Source: Bremia lactucae
Lineage: Eukaryota > Oomycota > Peronosporomycetes > Peronosporales > Peronosporaceae
Length of the DNA stretch: 45,589 nucleotides
Assembly (NCBI RefSeq): GCF_004359215.1
Contig: NC_090617.1
Coordinates: 1,594,846-1,640,434, forward strand
Reading direction: 5' to 3'
The notes beneath the pieces are model-generated. The model saw only the letters and a list, made by a program, of their open reading frames with translations. It searched no databases and was not told the origin of the DNA. The first letter of the stretch is position 1. Each line of letters begins with the position of its first letter. This document shows, one piece after another, positions 18,126 through 29,940 of the stretch. Position numbers and translations under genes: made by a program.

Positions 18126-21100
18126 TTACCGGCGGCCACCTCGGTTGTCATTTCGATCACGTCGCCGGCCTCCTGCATTGCCGCTGCGCTCGTCTTGGGC
18201 ACCACGCCTGTCATTATAGCCATTATTGCGGCCACCACGGTCTTGTTGCCGTCCACGCCTACAAGTAACCAGTTATATGACCACACACGCTTTAATGTCG
18301 TCATACAAATTAAAAGTACGTACATATGATCGCGTTGCGGTTGATTTCCCTTATTGCCATCACCGCCCCCGCCTTTAATTCGGCGCTTCCTTTTGTCATC
18401 GTGCCCAAATTTCATGTCTGCATTTCGATTCCCACTGCTAGTGTCATAAGTGCCATCCCGATGTCGCTTCGCATCCGCGGCAGTATTGCCCGTGGAAATC
18501 TCGCTCTCACTAATAGGATCTCGATCACGCTTGCGCGCCGACGACACAAGCGACACGATCTTTCGTGCACCATTAAACGGCGTACCTGTGCCAGTCGGCA
18601 AGCCCGCCCCAAGCACAGACGTCGTCTTTGCAGACGGAAGAGGCGGCCGTGAACGATCTCGAGCTACAGCTCTCACGCGCTCTCCAGATTGCAGCAGCTC
18701 TTTCGCCTTGGCCTCCTTATCAGCTGTCAATTGACGACGCAATGCTGCTTCAGATTGTTCAGCTTGTCGAAATCGATTGTTACCAATGTCTGGGTTCTCG
18801 AGCTCCTGCTCTATTCGTTCTCCACGATTTGACTTTATAATCGCAATACTCGGCTCCACCTTGGGTGGCGTCTTTTTTGTGCATTCCTCAGCTCGTATCG
18901 GACTTCGACTTGGAAGCTCTAGTCTTCTAGATGACATGATTGCGCCAGTCTCCTCACGATTATCACGCGTTCGGCGGTCCGGACTGCGGCTACGACTGCT
19001 GCGTTGCAAGCTCGCACCACGTCCTCGACGATCTACATCACTTCTTTCGGCACGAGTCACCTGTTCTCGATCGCGCCCACCTTCAAATGATGCACGACGA
19101 TTGTCGTTTGTGCTGTCACGGTCATTTGAACGCTCGCCTGATCGACTGCGATGAAAGGTTTGAGAGTGTTCATGCGTGACTCGCGATGCTGAGCGACCGC
19201 GGTCATGCGACTCATGAATGCGGCTATTTATCGAGCCACTACGGCCGCCAAGTGCAGGCGAAGTTCCACGGTGACCCCAACGTTCACGTCCTTCTTCACT
19301 ATCATGATACTCTTCGGCTATATTCTTGCGGCTGTCGATTGTGTCTTTCCTTTCTGGACGACTGCGACGGTCATGTGCAGAATCTGCAGAACTACCTCGT
19401 CCGCTTCGGATATTCGGATTGCTCACACTACTTTGAATCTCTCGCTGCTTTGTCTCCGCCAAAGAATTGATTGAGCTGCTACTGTTTCCAGTGCTCTTTC
19501 CCGGTATGATCTCGCCACTTTCCAATTCTTGACTCTCGCCACGACTAAGCGTCAATTCAGAAGTGATATCGAGCTTTGTATCAGCTTTTCTGTCACTGTC
19601 AGCAACCTTCTTGTCTTGGTCCAATTGACTCGTCGCATCCTTTGGTTCGTTATTAAATGCAATAGGATTTAAAGAGGATGCGAGCATACCGCGAGTACGC
19701 AACAGCTTATCGTCAATTAGAGACGTCTTCCGCTTTGTCAAAAGAGCAAAGTATCGTTTTGCCATGATTTTCACATCTTCACGATCCTCGTTCGTCAGAG
19801 TTTCTACAATACCTAGAATAACATCAGCAGTTCCACGGCCAGTTGGAAATACATCAATGAGCTTTGTGAGCACCACAAGCGAATTACGAATCCTCATGTA
19901 CTCTCCACTTGATAATGCCGTCGTATACACAAGCTCCAAGTTCAAGTGCCAGCGGGAGTAAGCCGCCTTGAATTGGCGATGGGCAAGACGCTTTTTTCCA
20001 TCGTTTAAATCCAGACTCAAGCCAATTTTCCCGTGAATCGCTTCGTCATCGTATGTCGCCCCATTCTGGTACCAACGCAACACCATCCCCAGCGTTTCCT
20101 TCATGAAAATTCCAAAATTACTCGCTTCGCGCTCAGTAGCGCACAGTACGATCGCTGAAACTTTCATATTCACCTTGTGGATGTACTGCAATGTACTCAT
20201 CTGTGGCGTGGCAAATGTGTGTAAACGTTCCATGAATTTGGCAGCAAAGAGCGCGTCTTCGGGAGACATGAGGGAGCGTGGAATCACACACTTCTGCAGC
20301 AGCTCATCAATTGCAGTTTGATTTTCATTTGGTTCATCTTGAAAAAACCTGCCTTTCATACTCTCTAGACGCTCGTAAACTCGTTTTCGATGAGCCACTT
20401 GATCCTTTTGTTCCGTCGTGAGAACATCAATCATCTGTGTTGTCTTTTCCTTGAGCTTCTTCCGTTCGCTTCCACTAAGTGTCGCATTTGCTCCTGAAGA
20501 AACGGAATTGCGCAAACGCAGAATCTCCGATTCATACTGCTGGAATGGAATATGAATATCGTAGAGCTTTAAGCCCCAGAACGTTGCGTAGACCTCAGGA
20601 GTTAGCCCTGTGAATGGGTCTTCGAACTTGCTCGTGGAACTACTTTCAGGCCGCAGCGCTTTTCGAATGTCGTTTAAAAAGTTCGTATTGTACATGTACC
20701 AGCAAATTTCTCCAGAAGATGCGTCAGTCGTCGTCGTTCCATTGCAAGCGGCTTCATCGCTGGCCGTGGTCGAAGCGCCGATTGCATGGATCCCCCGAGG
20801 AGCCGTTTGCAAGATTGGATCATCACTACGCATTGCCGGGCGACAAAGCGACATCGCCAGCTCCGGCTCGACATTATAGTCATGGACTAGAGCCGCCACT
20901 GACGGAAGCATTTTTCGATATACCAACGGGTGAACCACTCCACTTAGGAATTGCAGAAGCTGACTGAACGTGAGCTGGCACGTATCAAACACACGACCGA
21001 GTAATTTTAAATGAGGTAATCTCTTGTCTTCATGATACTCAATACGGCTGCGCATCTGACAAATAAGAATACACAAAGGCAGAGCTAAGTTACGCTTTAT

Positions 21101-23567
21101 CAAAGCATCGCGCAGCCTTGGGATGGCACGGCGATTTTGAAACTTGGGATCCGCTGGCTCATACCATAAATTTGGACCCCCAGCTTGGGCTTCCAATTGA
21201 CTCACTGAAATATCTTCTAAGCTCAGGCACGAGCCCATTTTTGTAAGCAACTCACTGAGCACAATAAGATCCACGGATGCCCAGTTTTGAAGCCGCTGGA
21301 TGAGATATTGCAGTAGACCTGCTAGCTCTACATTCGGATACTTGCGATAAAAACTGCCTGAGAAATTCGCAAGCGACGTCAGCCATAGCGAGACATTCGT
21401 GCCATCGGATTTCATGGATTTCTGCGGTCTCGACAACTCACTTACAAGGACAAATGAAAGCACATCCATTCCCAGTGGCGTAACAAACTTAAAAGATTCC
21501 ACCACGGGCTGAATTAAATTGTCGTATGACTGGATTTGGCGCAGCATTGTGCGAAATACAATTAATGGATTTGAGTGCGCTACGTGAGTCAGACTCCGAG
21601 CCGAGAGTTTTGCGCGGTCGGCTGTAAGCCGTCGCATGACACCGCGTGTACTCTGCACCACCTCGGCTTCTTTCAGACGCAGCTCAGGATACTTGTCGTA
21701 CGCTTCAAACCACTGCAGATATATGCGATAGCGCTCTTCACATTGTAATCCTTTCAGTAGGTCCCAGACTAAAAACGCAGTGCTGGGATTGCATTCTTGT
21801 AACGACATCGCAGGGAGAAACGTAGTCGCTAGCAGTAACTTGATCTTGTCGAAGCATGCATTATCTTTCTCACTCTTTTCAGTCAATGAATTACATTTCT
21901 TGGTCTGATCATCAACCAGCTTGCTAGCAATTCGTAGCAGCTTGACGAAAAGGAATTGATCGCTGTAAAGTTGCGGGCCAATCATGTTCACGATCGGAAA
22001 GACCTTGGAAGCGCATTCGTCCAGTGTCGCGACGGGTTGAATATAGTGATTGCTTAAACTCGTGTGTGATACTGTTTTCGTTGCTAGATTTAAAGAAGTA
22101 TCGCTCGCATCTGCAACAAGGTGCAGATTGCAATACGATAGCGAGGAATAAACGTCCTCAATCATCACATTTACAACTGTACACAGCTCCGCCCGTAACG
22201 GCGTAAATGTAAGCGGATTCACACCCCGCTTCTGAAACCATGAGGTCATATCAAAGGCCTGCTGAAGAGCGCCAATCTCCAAAAGACCGACAATTACACC
22301 ATACACTTGATTATGCTCTTCATTGTTTTTCATTGGTACTTCATCCTCAGCGTCTTCCTTTTCGGCATATGTTTTGCCAGCAAGACTAACCTGGCCAAGT
22401 GATCCCGCTTTCTTCATTAATTCGTTCTCGTGTTCCACGGATGCCGTCAAAATGGCATCACGCGTTGGGGCCAAGTGTGGCAAGAGCGCATCCAAATCCA
22501 AAACTCCTTTGCTTAATAGTAAAGCAGCTAAACGGTAAAGAGATCGAGGAGTCGTAACTCCTTCTACAGCTGGTGGATCGCGCTTGTAAAACTGGAACTT
22601 AAAGCCAAGAATGTGTGGCAGACTTTCGCGTTTAAAGACATCAAGAAGCTGCAGAAAACAGTCATTCCTTGAATGCATCTCATAAGCATCCAATACCAAG
22701 TCAAGGACACGATTTGCGTCTAGATCAAAGAATCCAATGAGTGCAATTAAATCGGTTTTTGTCGCCTCAAGTTGACTCTCGGTCACGCCCGTGTGTAGTA
22801 GACACAGCACCTTGGAGAATCCCTCGGTCTCTTCGCGCAACAAATTGTACTTTGTCTGTGTGTAAAGCGTTTTGGTATTAATACGCACCAACTTTTTGGC
22901 TAAAAGCTGTGGCTCGGGTGTCAGATTAGCGTCATGTAGTAGGTCAAACTCAAGCAATCCCTTTAGACTTAGCACGGACAAAAGATTTTCTTCTGCGATA
23001 GCTTTGACCAGTGTACACAAATTGCGCCATTCTCTCGAAGTATGATGCTCATGGCCGCGTTCGAGAGTCTCCACTTCATTTCCGATAACCCACAGCAGAT
23101 CCGTCAAGAGGTCACATGCCTTCTTGTGCTTTGTCTGCATAATATACAATTCAAGGCATAATATAGTTAACGACAAAATGAAAGTGCTAAAAGCGCAGAC
23201 ACGTACCAATTTGGCTTCCTTCAAGAGTCCTAGCACTTCGTGTTTCGTCAGTTTAGCGTGCAGCACGATCCACACGAGCTCATACAGCAAACGCGACAAG
23301 TCTAACGCATCAGTGGTGAGCCAATATGTCCAGCAAGATAGAAGAGTTTTTATTACATACGCACCAGATGTCTCATTCCGGGAGTAGTCGGCTAAGGCCG
23401 GCACCAAACGCGCCAAGCTACGAGGAACAGATCCATCACAATGCGTCATTTGTTGTATACTGCGGTGTAGTTGCAGGCTTCACGTACACTTCAGATCGAC
23501 CTTTTTCCGTCCAGAGGCGCAGCATGCGCTCGCCTATGATCGCCAAGCCTTTGCGGCTGTGTTCCAT
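18126..23567 (-). CDS. THOC2: THO complex subunit 2 (mRNA export)
   Basis: Five exons join in phase (23,488-23,567, 23,365-23,417, 23,207-23,301, 18,324-23,134, 18,126-18,258) to give 1,723 residues. THOC2 is the scaffold of THO, which couples transcription to mRNA export in the nucleus. The N-terminus starts MEHSRKGLAIIGERM with a WTEKGRSE stretch as in THOC2. Core landmarks are KYNLLREETEGFSKVL, the DLDANRVLDLVLDA helix, HILGFKFQFY, and the Tho2 domain with WGLKLYDIHIPFQQYESEI. From about residue 1,290 the tail is rich in Arg, Ser, Asp and Glu (RS/RD repeats). The spliced last exon gives an RG-rich end (GRQQDRGGRNN...DNRGGRR). Introns of 63 and 72 bp near the 5' end keep the frame if retained, and ATG 23,449 would be a false start. 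Confidence 0.92.
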
Positions 23568-23652
23568 CTACACAAGTTATTATAGCTCACCTTGGCACCA
23601 GTTCTTTTCATACTGAGACTTAAGGGGGACTTGCACATTGGTGTGAACCACA
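23568..23652. promoter_or_regulatory. Divergent promoter gap between THOC2 and ADCK1
   Basis: Only 85 bp separate the two start codons on opposite strands. Both transcription starts must lie here or inside the neighbouring 5' exons, so a shared bidirectional promoter is likely. No TATA box or other clear element seen. Confidence 0.5.
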
Positions 23653-25490
23653 ATGTTCACGAAAACCAGCATAAAAACAATGAATAAACTGCTTGCTCCA
23701 CGCGCGAGGCGGTCAGTGACGGCGCTAGCGCTGCTATCAGCAGGTACCTACGCCGTTGATGAAGCAAATGCGTACGTGCACTCCTTCAAATTACGGCACG
23801 CTTAATTATCTTCTGACTCGAGCGCAACCTTAGAAATATACTGTCGCGATCGCTACGCGTGTTAGTCACAGGTGGGCAAGTGCTTTGGGATTACCAAATC
23901 CATTTCAAGGGCACTTCGAGAGACGATGCAAACTATCGCTTGAAGCTTCAGAGCCTTAATCAGCGTATTGCGCAGAGAATCTATCGCGTATGCTATGAGA
24001 ATGGTGGCATATATACCAAAGTAGGGCAGCAGCTCGCTACCTTTAACCACGGTATTCCGAAGGAATACACAGAGACTTTAGCACGGCTGCAAGATCAGGC
24101 CAAGCCCATTCCATTTAAAAAAATTAAAATGTCACTTGAAGCAGAGCTGAAACAACCCTGGCGCGTTTTTTTTAAGGAATTCGATGAGAAGCCAATTGCG
24201 TCTGCGTCGTTGGCTCAGGTTCATCACGCTGTTGATCATCAAGGGCGCGAAGTTGCTGTTAAAATTCAGTATCCGCATCTAGAGCTTCAAATGAATACCG
24301 ACACCAAAGTTATTAAGTGGGTCTTTCAAATGATAGAAAAAATCTTTCCCGATATTCAAATTCAATGGCTTTATCCAGAGATTCGAAGCGCTCTACAGTC
24401 AGAGGTACTTTTGTGAATTGTTCAATATTTTGATCAAAACATGAAAGATCTCTTTTTTAATCACATTTTTAGCTGGACTTTGAAAATGAAAAAAATAATA
24501 GCCGTCGGATCGCAGCGTTCTTTAAGCACGACAGCAATGTTCATATACCAAAAGTTTACGACTACTTAAGCACAAGGCGAATGATTTCGATGGAATTTAT
24601 TACTGCTCCAAAGATTTCTCAGGTTAAAGCTATCAAAGCACTTGGACTCGACCCACCCGAGGTTGCACAAGTGTTGTGTGAAGTGTTCAGCAAAATGGTG
24701 TTTTGCTACGGATTTGTCCATTGCGACCCACACGCTGGGAATATTTTTGTGCGTCGAAATCCTGATTCTAGCATCAAGCGCCAAGCACAGCTCGTATTGC
24801 TGGACCATGGCCTTTACCGGGAGCTAGATAGTGAATTTCGCAAAACATATTGCGATTTATGGCGTGCAATGCTCATGCGAGATAACGTTTTGTTAGAAAA
24901 TTGTGGCAGGAGACTCAATATTGGTGAAGTTGTTAGATATTTGCCATTGCTTTTTACATATCGGACCATTAATCACAAAGGGCGCCTGGATGCTTCCATG
25001 AGCGAGCAAGAGCGTCAAAAGCTGTCTGAAGATTTAAAGAATTTGCGCTTTTCCAACGTACGTTCGATGATGTGCCTTTCAATAAAGAGACTTGACTGAC
25101 ACCTTATGTAGGTCACCGAGTTTTTGGAGCAGCTTCCGAGAGATATGCTATTTGTTTTGCGGACAAACAATATGATTCGGGCCTTGAATAAAGATCTTGG
25201 AGGCACCAAAAGGTTCGCTATTCGCCAAAACTAGAAGATGATCGTTTGCTTACCTAATTTGTTGCAAGTACAGGGAAAGGTTTTCAATTATGGGAAACTC
25301 TGCGATTCGTGGAAATTCCGCGTTCTTCTCAGATTCATCTGAAAGAACTTGCTTTGGAGTACTGGTCTTAGTGGGCCTTTGGTGGCAGTATGCCAATCTC
25401 CATCTCCGACTTCGCTTGGCTGACTACTTGATGACTGCAATGCATTACATAAGGCGAGAGTCTGCGCCAAAGTTCAAGCGCACTGGCTAA
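23653..25490 (+). CDS. ADCK1: ADCK1-type UbiB/ABC1 family atypical kinase
   Basis: Five exons join in phase (23,653-23,771, 23,834-24,404, 24,473-25,057, 25,112-25,212, 25,274-25,490) to give 530 residues, the usual ADCK1 length. The family acts at mitochondrial membranes in coenzyme Q and lipid homeostasis. The N-terminus is basic, followed by a short hydrophobic stretch. The family KxGQ motif is in IYTKVGQQLATF (about 100), the alanine-rich loop is SASLAQVHHA followed by VAVKIQYP, the catalytic loop is VHCDPHAGNIF (about 313), and the metal-binding motif is LLDHG (about 341) where kinases have DFG, as in other ADCK1 proteins. A LPRDMLFVLRTNNMIR stretch and the C-terminal LADYLMTAMHYIRRES region also fit ADCK1. 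Exon 1 ends at a GTACGTGCA donor. Confidence 0.93.
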
Positions 25491-25812
25491 TATAACGCTT
25501 TTAGGTTGGGAAAGCTCGCTGCTCATTTAAAGGACGTAGACGAAAACATCCTTATGAAGCACTTAAATGTCTTCAAAATTTCGATGACTCGTCGACAAAA
25601 TATATTGCGACGTGGTACACTTCGGTTCTTAAACCATCAATGTACATAATGGTAAAAAAAGTTGTATTTGAAATAGGCAAAAGCATTAAAATTTACTTTA
25701 GTATAGGTCGCCGAAACGTAATTAAAGAAATGATTTCACCTTTAACAGACATAAAATTTGGTTCTCCTTCTGAGGGTGTACTTCCCGACTTCACGAGTAC
25801 TAAGCAGGTCTA
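25491..25812 (+). other. Orphan exon-like sequence at the transposon border
   Basis: Behind an acceptor-like CTTTTAG (25,501-25,507) two plus frames are protein-like. One reads VGKARCSFKGRRRKHPYEAL and onward to about 25,650, can splice through a GTAAAA/TTTAG intron and ends RSPKRN-stop. The other reads LGKLAAHLKDVDENILMKHL and stops at about 25,642. Neither has a start codon or a recognisable family. It may be the 3' remnant of a gene cut by the adjacent transposon, or 3' UTR of ADCK1. Confidence 0.25.
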
Positions 25813-26310
25813 AGGTGTAACGGGCTAGCTGCCGTTTGCTACACACCCGTTAAGTTCACTTACGGGGTGGTCAATTACTTCATGTAAAGTTATTTGACCT
25901 GCCACTCGGGTGAGGTTCACATAGTGACCCCCTTGACTATATGATGCAAAAAGGCGCATTCACATTGGAAAGGATGACGTCCAGCGTCATCTGCGAGATG
26001 AGGTATTCATATCAATACGCTCGCCACGTAGAGATGCACATCTACTGTAACGGTGCACCCTTTTGCTAGTAATGATAACAGTACTAGTCATCCTACACTG
26101 GTTACAGTAAAGGTTGAACGCCTCGACTACTTCACGTACATGACGTGCAGAAAGGTACTAAGTAGCTAAGAAGTCTTAGCTATTAAAGGTAAATTTTAAG
26201 GCTTTAATTCAGAGAAAAAGTAAGACTGTATCAATTTATTAAGTTCCTACGCAACGATCTTTTATCTACAACTGACTTTAATATATTAATAAATCATTAT
26301 GCATCGCGCC
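25813..26310 (-). repeat. LTR fragments at the left border of gypsy copy 2
   Basis: Two TGTAACGG-like edges occur, at about 25,817 and 26,045. The second begins a segment homologous to 2,645-2,940 (GCTAGTA..ACAGTACTAGTCA, then the CTACTTCACGTAC and AAGTTCCTACG blocks). The segment joins abruptly to the chromodomain-side region of pol at about 26,315, so the DNA between them has been deleted. Short perfect inverted repeats are frequent here too (GATGACG/CGTCATC at about 25,973). Confidence 0.55.
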
Positions 26311-26320
26311 TGCTTAAGTG

Positions 26321-27960
26321 ACAGCTCGTCAAAAGATCTCATCCTTCAAGGATGTATTGGAACATCTGGTTTGTGAGAACCAGACCCTTTCCCAAGACTG
26401 CCATGCTTTATCTCGGGACAATCAGGCTTTGGCAGACGCCGTAGACCGATCCGAGGTAATTTGAGATCGGAAAAAGGCTCGTACTGATGGTACGGGCAGA
26501 GACGCCCGACATAACCGTAGGAGGCGTGCGCATCCCACGAGGCAGCTCAATTGTGTACGCATTGCTTGGCGATGTAGTACACGAAGCGGGCCGATATACC
26601 TGGGTAGTAATTTATTAATGCCCACATTCGTCACTGCATGTTTTGGTAGATTTACCTTAGACAGTAGGACTAGATCATTATTATTTAATGAAAGAATGTT
26701 TGCTCTATCATTTTTGTCAGAGTTCCATTTCTGCCGGTCCGCCGCATCAGCGATGGAATCCTATACGAAACGGACCACTACTTCTCTAGCAGTAGGATTT
26801 CTCCTTTTGGACTTCTCGGTTATGATTTTGTCTTTAGTGCGACCGATGTGCAGTGCGGAGATGTCATTTTCCTCATTAGTGAGAGCATTATTGGCTCACT
26901 AATATTATTGTTTTCGATGCTGAGTCTTCAGCATCGTTATCAAATTCGATAATAGCATCATCTTTATTACTAAATTTGTCCACTTTAATGTTGATTTAAT
27001 CAACACTGGTATCCTTAGCATTGACCGTAGGGTCAATGCGCGATGAGGAAGAGCTAGATTGGTCTTTGCTCGAGTGAAGCCCTCTTCCCCTTGAACAAGA
27101 GTGGCATAATCCATCCACGAAAAACAGTGTAGGCTTTGCAGAAGCATGCACTAAGTTGTCGATGGCAAATTCTAGCATCGGTAAGAACTCGCTCCAAATT
27201 CAAATTCGTAAAAGAGTGGATGTATCCACGAAGTATCTCTTCGAGGATACGATTTGCACAATCTGTCTCCCATCTGTTTAAGAATGGTCACAATTTGACA
27301 TTTTTAAATGTGTTCCAAGTGATTCAAACACAGATTACCAGAACTCCGCCGTGAATCTGGGGTCTCGATCTGAGACCAGTTTACGGGTTAACCCATAGAG
27401 TTCAAATATAGAGCACAGCCTTTGGCTGCAATCGACTCCGGGTCTGCAGCAAGATGGACCATCTTGCTAAAACAATTAATAAAACCATTATTCTCGTGAT
27501 CGTCTTCGGGAAACCCGAAGACGAAGTTCATAGAAATGTACTGTCAACACTCTGCCGGGACAGGCATAGATTGTAACGTAGCACGGGAAGAAGCACTGGG
27601 CTTCACCCGTTAAAAAAATGGAAAGGACGTATCTACAACCTCATACTGGCGTGGCCAGTAGAAGCCGGGACTTATCGTAAGATAGGTCTTCTCACGACCA
27701 CGATGACCACTTATTGGTGCATAGTGGCACTCATACATGATGCGTAAACGCTATTCATTATGGGTGGGGATGACCCCAGCGAAATGTGTCGCCACCAATA
27801 GCTGTGTAATACAGTAAACCATTGCGTGTTGTGTATCGATCCGTTGAGGGGACGATACAATTTCGAATATCCTTTTAAGGATTGTTGTGATGGCTTTTTA
27901 AGGTAATCTATCAATCAAAAGTTTTATCTTCTTAAAAGTTATTACAATGTCGTCAAGTAA
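26321..27960 (-). pseudogene. Gypsy integrase and C-terminal region (copy 2)
   Basis: Minus-strand blocks in different frames show the zinc-binding N-terminus (about 27,640-27,780, RIMYECHYAP...GHRGREKTY, then YWP), core text with PVPAEC and FVFGFP near 27,530-27,600, and the end of integrase at 26,560-26,634 (TNVGINKLLPRYIGPLRVLH). A YVGRLRPYYQYE-type tail follows at about 26,470-26,510. Many stops and frame shifts. The plus strand at 26,321-26,460 is open as a coiled-coil-like frame, paralogous to 4,860-4,960. Confidence 0.7.
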
Positions 27961-28199
27961 TGTTGACAACGGAACACTTATTGTATGCAACAGTGGCCTT
28001 ATTCTCACTGTTATTTGTTGCAACAGTCCCTTTTGTTTTGCGCTACCAGCTCAAAATTAGGTCGGCGCGAAAGGGCATCAGCAACGCCATTAAGTCGTTC
28101 TAGTTTATATTTCACGGAGAAGTGTACTCCGCGAAGAAAGACAACCATCTATCCATTTTTGCGAGAAGTCTAGACTGTTTACGGCCGTGCGTAAAGAAG

Positions 28200-28500
28200 C
28201 AAGGTCCGTATAAGCAATGAACGGTCTATATTCCAGGAGATAGACCCTAAACTTAGCCAGTGCACGTTACATGGCAAGGAGTTCCTCGTCATGTACTAGA
28301 TAATTGCGTTCAGCTGGTTGAAACTGACGCGATTGATAACAGACGACGCGCTCAGCACCGTCTGTGTCATATTGCTCTAACGCACAGCCGATTGCAAAAT
28401 CGCAGGGGGCACAGGCCTCATGAATTGGTCTGTCTTGGTCCGCAATCGCCAGGAATGATGACTGCATCAAGCTTAGCTTCATATCGTCAAAGGAACACTG
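28200..28500 (-). pseudogene. Gypsy RNase H (copy 2)
   Basis: The frame 28,267-28,482 carries LAIADQDRPIHEACAPCDFA, then IGCALEQYDTDGAERVVCYQ and the YLVHDEELLAM tail, which is RNase H of the RT polyprotein. In the first segment the consensus CDAS is altered to CAPC. It matches copy 1 at about 5,840-6,060 closely. Confidence 0.8.
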
Positions 28501-28689
28501 ACAATCAGCGTTCCATGACCAATTTAATTTTTAACAAAGAAGAAAGATGAAGTGTCATTTCGGCATAACTGCGCGAGTACTTGTGTAAGTACGCCGCTAA
28601 GCCGAGGAATGCAAAACGCAAAAGAAGGGGGGCGGATTGTGAATGCGCTCAATACATTAAACGCTGCAACGGTACCGGCGTAAACGCCG

Positions 28690-29180
28690 ATATCACAAAT
28701 AGGCGTAATCATTGATGGTATGTCAAATAGTATTATCTTTTCGTCAATGGATGTGATGGATGGATTCTATTAGATCCTTATGCGCGTTCACATTAGTAAG
28801 TACCCCAAGCGGAATGCTATGGGGCTATGGGAGTGGCTAGTTTTGTCACTGGGGCTTTGTAATGCCTGCGATGTTTGACAGATGTGTAACCAATCTGTTG
28901 AGATCGATGCGGGATTTTGCACCGAGTCATTTTGATAAAGTCTTGGTTCATAGCAGAGCCATGGATGGATAGTCGGACGTTGAACTACATCTACCCAGTT
29001 CTAAAGGTTCTTACACTTCCAAGTTGTAAGCAAATTTCAAGAAGTGTATATTCGCTGCAAGCGACAGGCCAGTTCTTGGATGCAATATGGGTAAACACAG
29101 TGTACGCTTAGAACCGGGAAAGATCCAGGCGATCACCGACTGGCCTGTGCCAGTCGATGTAAAAGGACTTCGAAAGTAAG
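28690..29180 (+). pseudogene. Inverted reverse transcriptase segment (copy 2)
   Basis: Here RT text reads on the plus strand although RNase H on one side and the spacer/protease on the other read minus. GMSNSIIFSSMDVMDG lies at about 28,710-28,760, then the VLVHSRAMDG block at about 28,940-28,970 and the end VRLEPGKIQAITDWPVPVDV to 29,160. The segment is inverted relative to copy 1 (6,100-6,720). Confidence 0.7.
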
Positions 29181-29940
29181 AAGGTTCAAGAGCTATGTAC
29201 TCCCTCATATGGCTGGCTGCCAAGCGATCGGCAAAAACAATTGTCGATCGCTAATACTTGCTCACTAGGCAATGGCCAGTGCGTCATGACCCCCCCCCCC
29301 AGCATTTCGAGCCTGGGATAAGTTTGATTTCGTTTCGAGTGCCGTTAATCTTAGGCAACTCACAAGGTACGGATTCAGTGAATTCGATCAAATCCTTATA
29401 TGAAGGGTTTGTCTTCAAAGACTCCAGGATTGGTACGTAAAACGTTCCAAACGAGTGTTCTCATTGAGGACACTTTCGTACATCGATGAGCGCCTGAGAA
29501 TCAGTTCGTTTTCAAAAATACTCTCGCCGACAGAATACCGGCCACGTACTTGTCATCTATGACAAAATGTACGCAGATTTGCTTGACTTGCCACTACGCG
29601 GATCACGCAAGAACCGTTTCGGTTCTAGCGTTGGCAATTAAATTATCTGCGAAGTAAACTTCGGAGGCGCTATCAGATCAAGTGTACAAGCGCCTACCCT
29701 TAATCCGCTGTTTGGTAAGACATTAAATGTCTTAGTTTGCTCTTTAAAACAAATTCCCAAGGTACCAAGGACAATTTGACCATAAAGTTCTGGGGATTTA
29801 TTTCCGCAGATCCTTGTAGATTTATTATCTCAAGTTTAATTTGGAGAGTATACTCCCCAACTGCCTCTAACTGTATGCGCAACCACAGCCATTCCTCTGC
29901 GATCGACTATCCAGTCGATCAAAGACTTTCGCACTGGCTT
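29181..29940 (-). pseudogene. Gypsy protease-RT spacer (copy 2)
   Basis: Degenerate minus-strand spacer, collinear with 6,790-7,460 of copy 1 (for example the GGCAACTC and CGATCAAATC blocks). A C-tract lies at about 29,290. No intact ORF. Confidence 0.5.

Noticed and set aside
18326..19474. Plus-strand ORFs opposite the THOC2 tail, some with membrane-like text
   Set aside because: They mirror the RS/RD-rich repeats of THOC2 on the other strand; low complexity explains the open frames.
23862..25470. Minus-strand ORFs inside ADCK1
   Set aside because: Antisense to conserved kinase exons.
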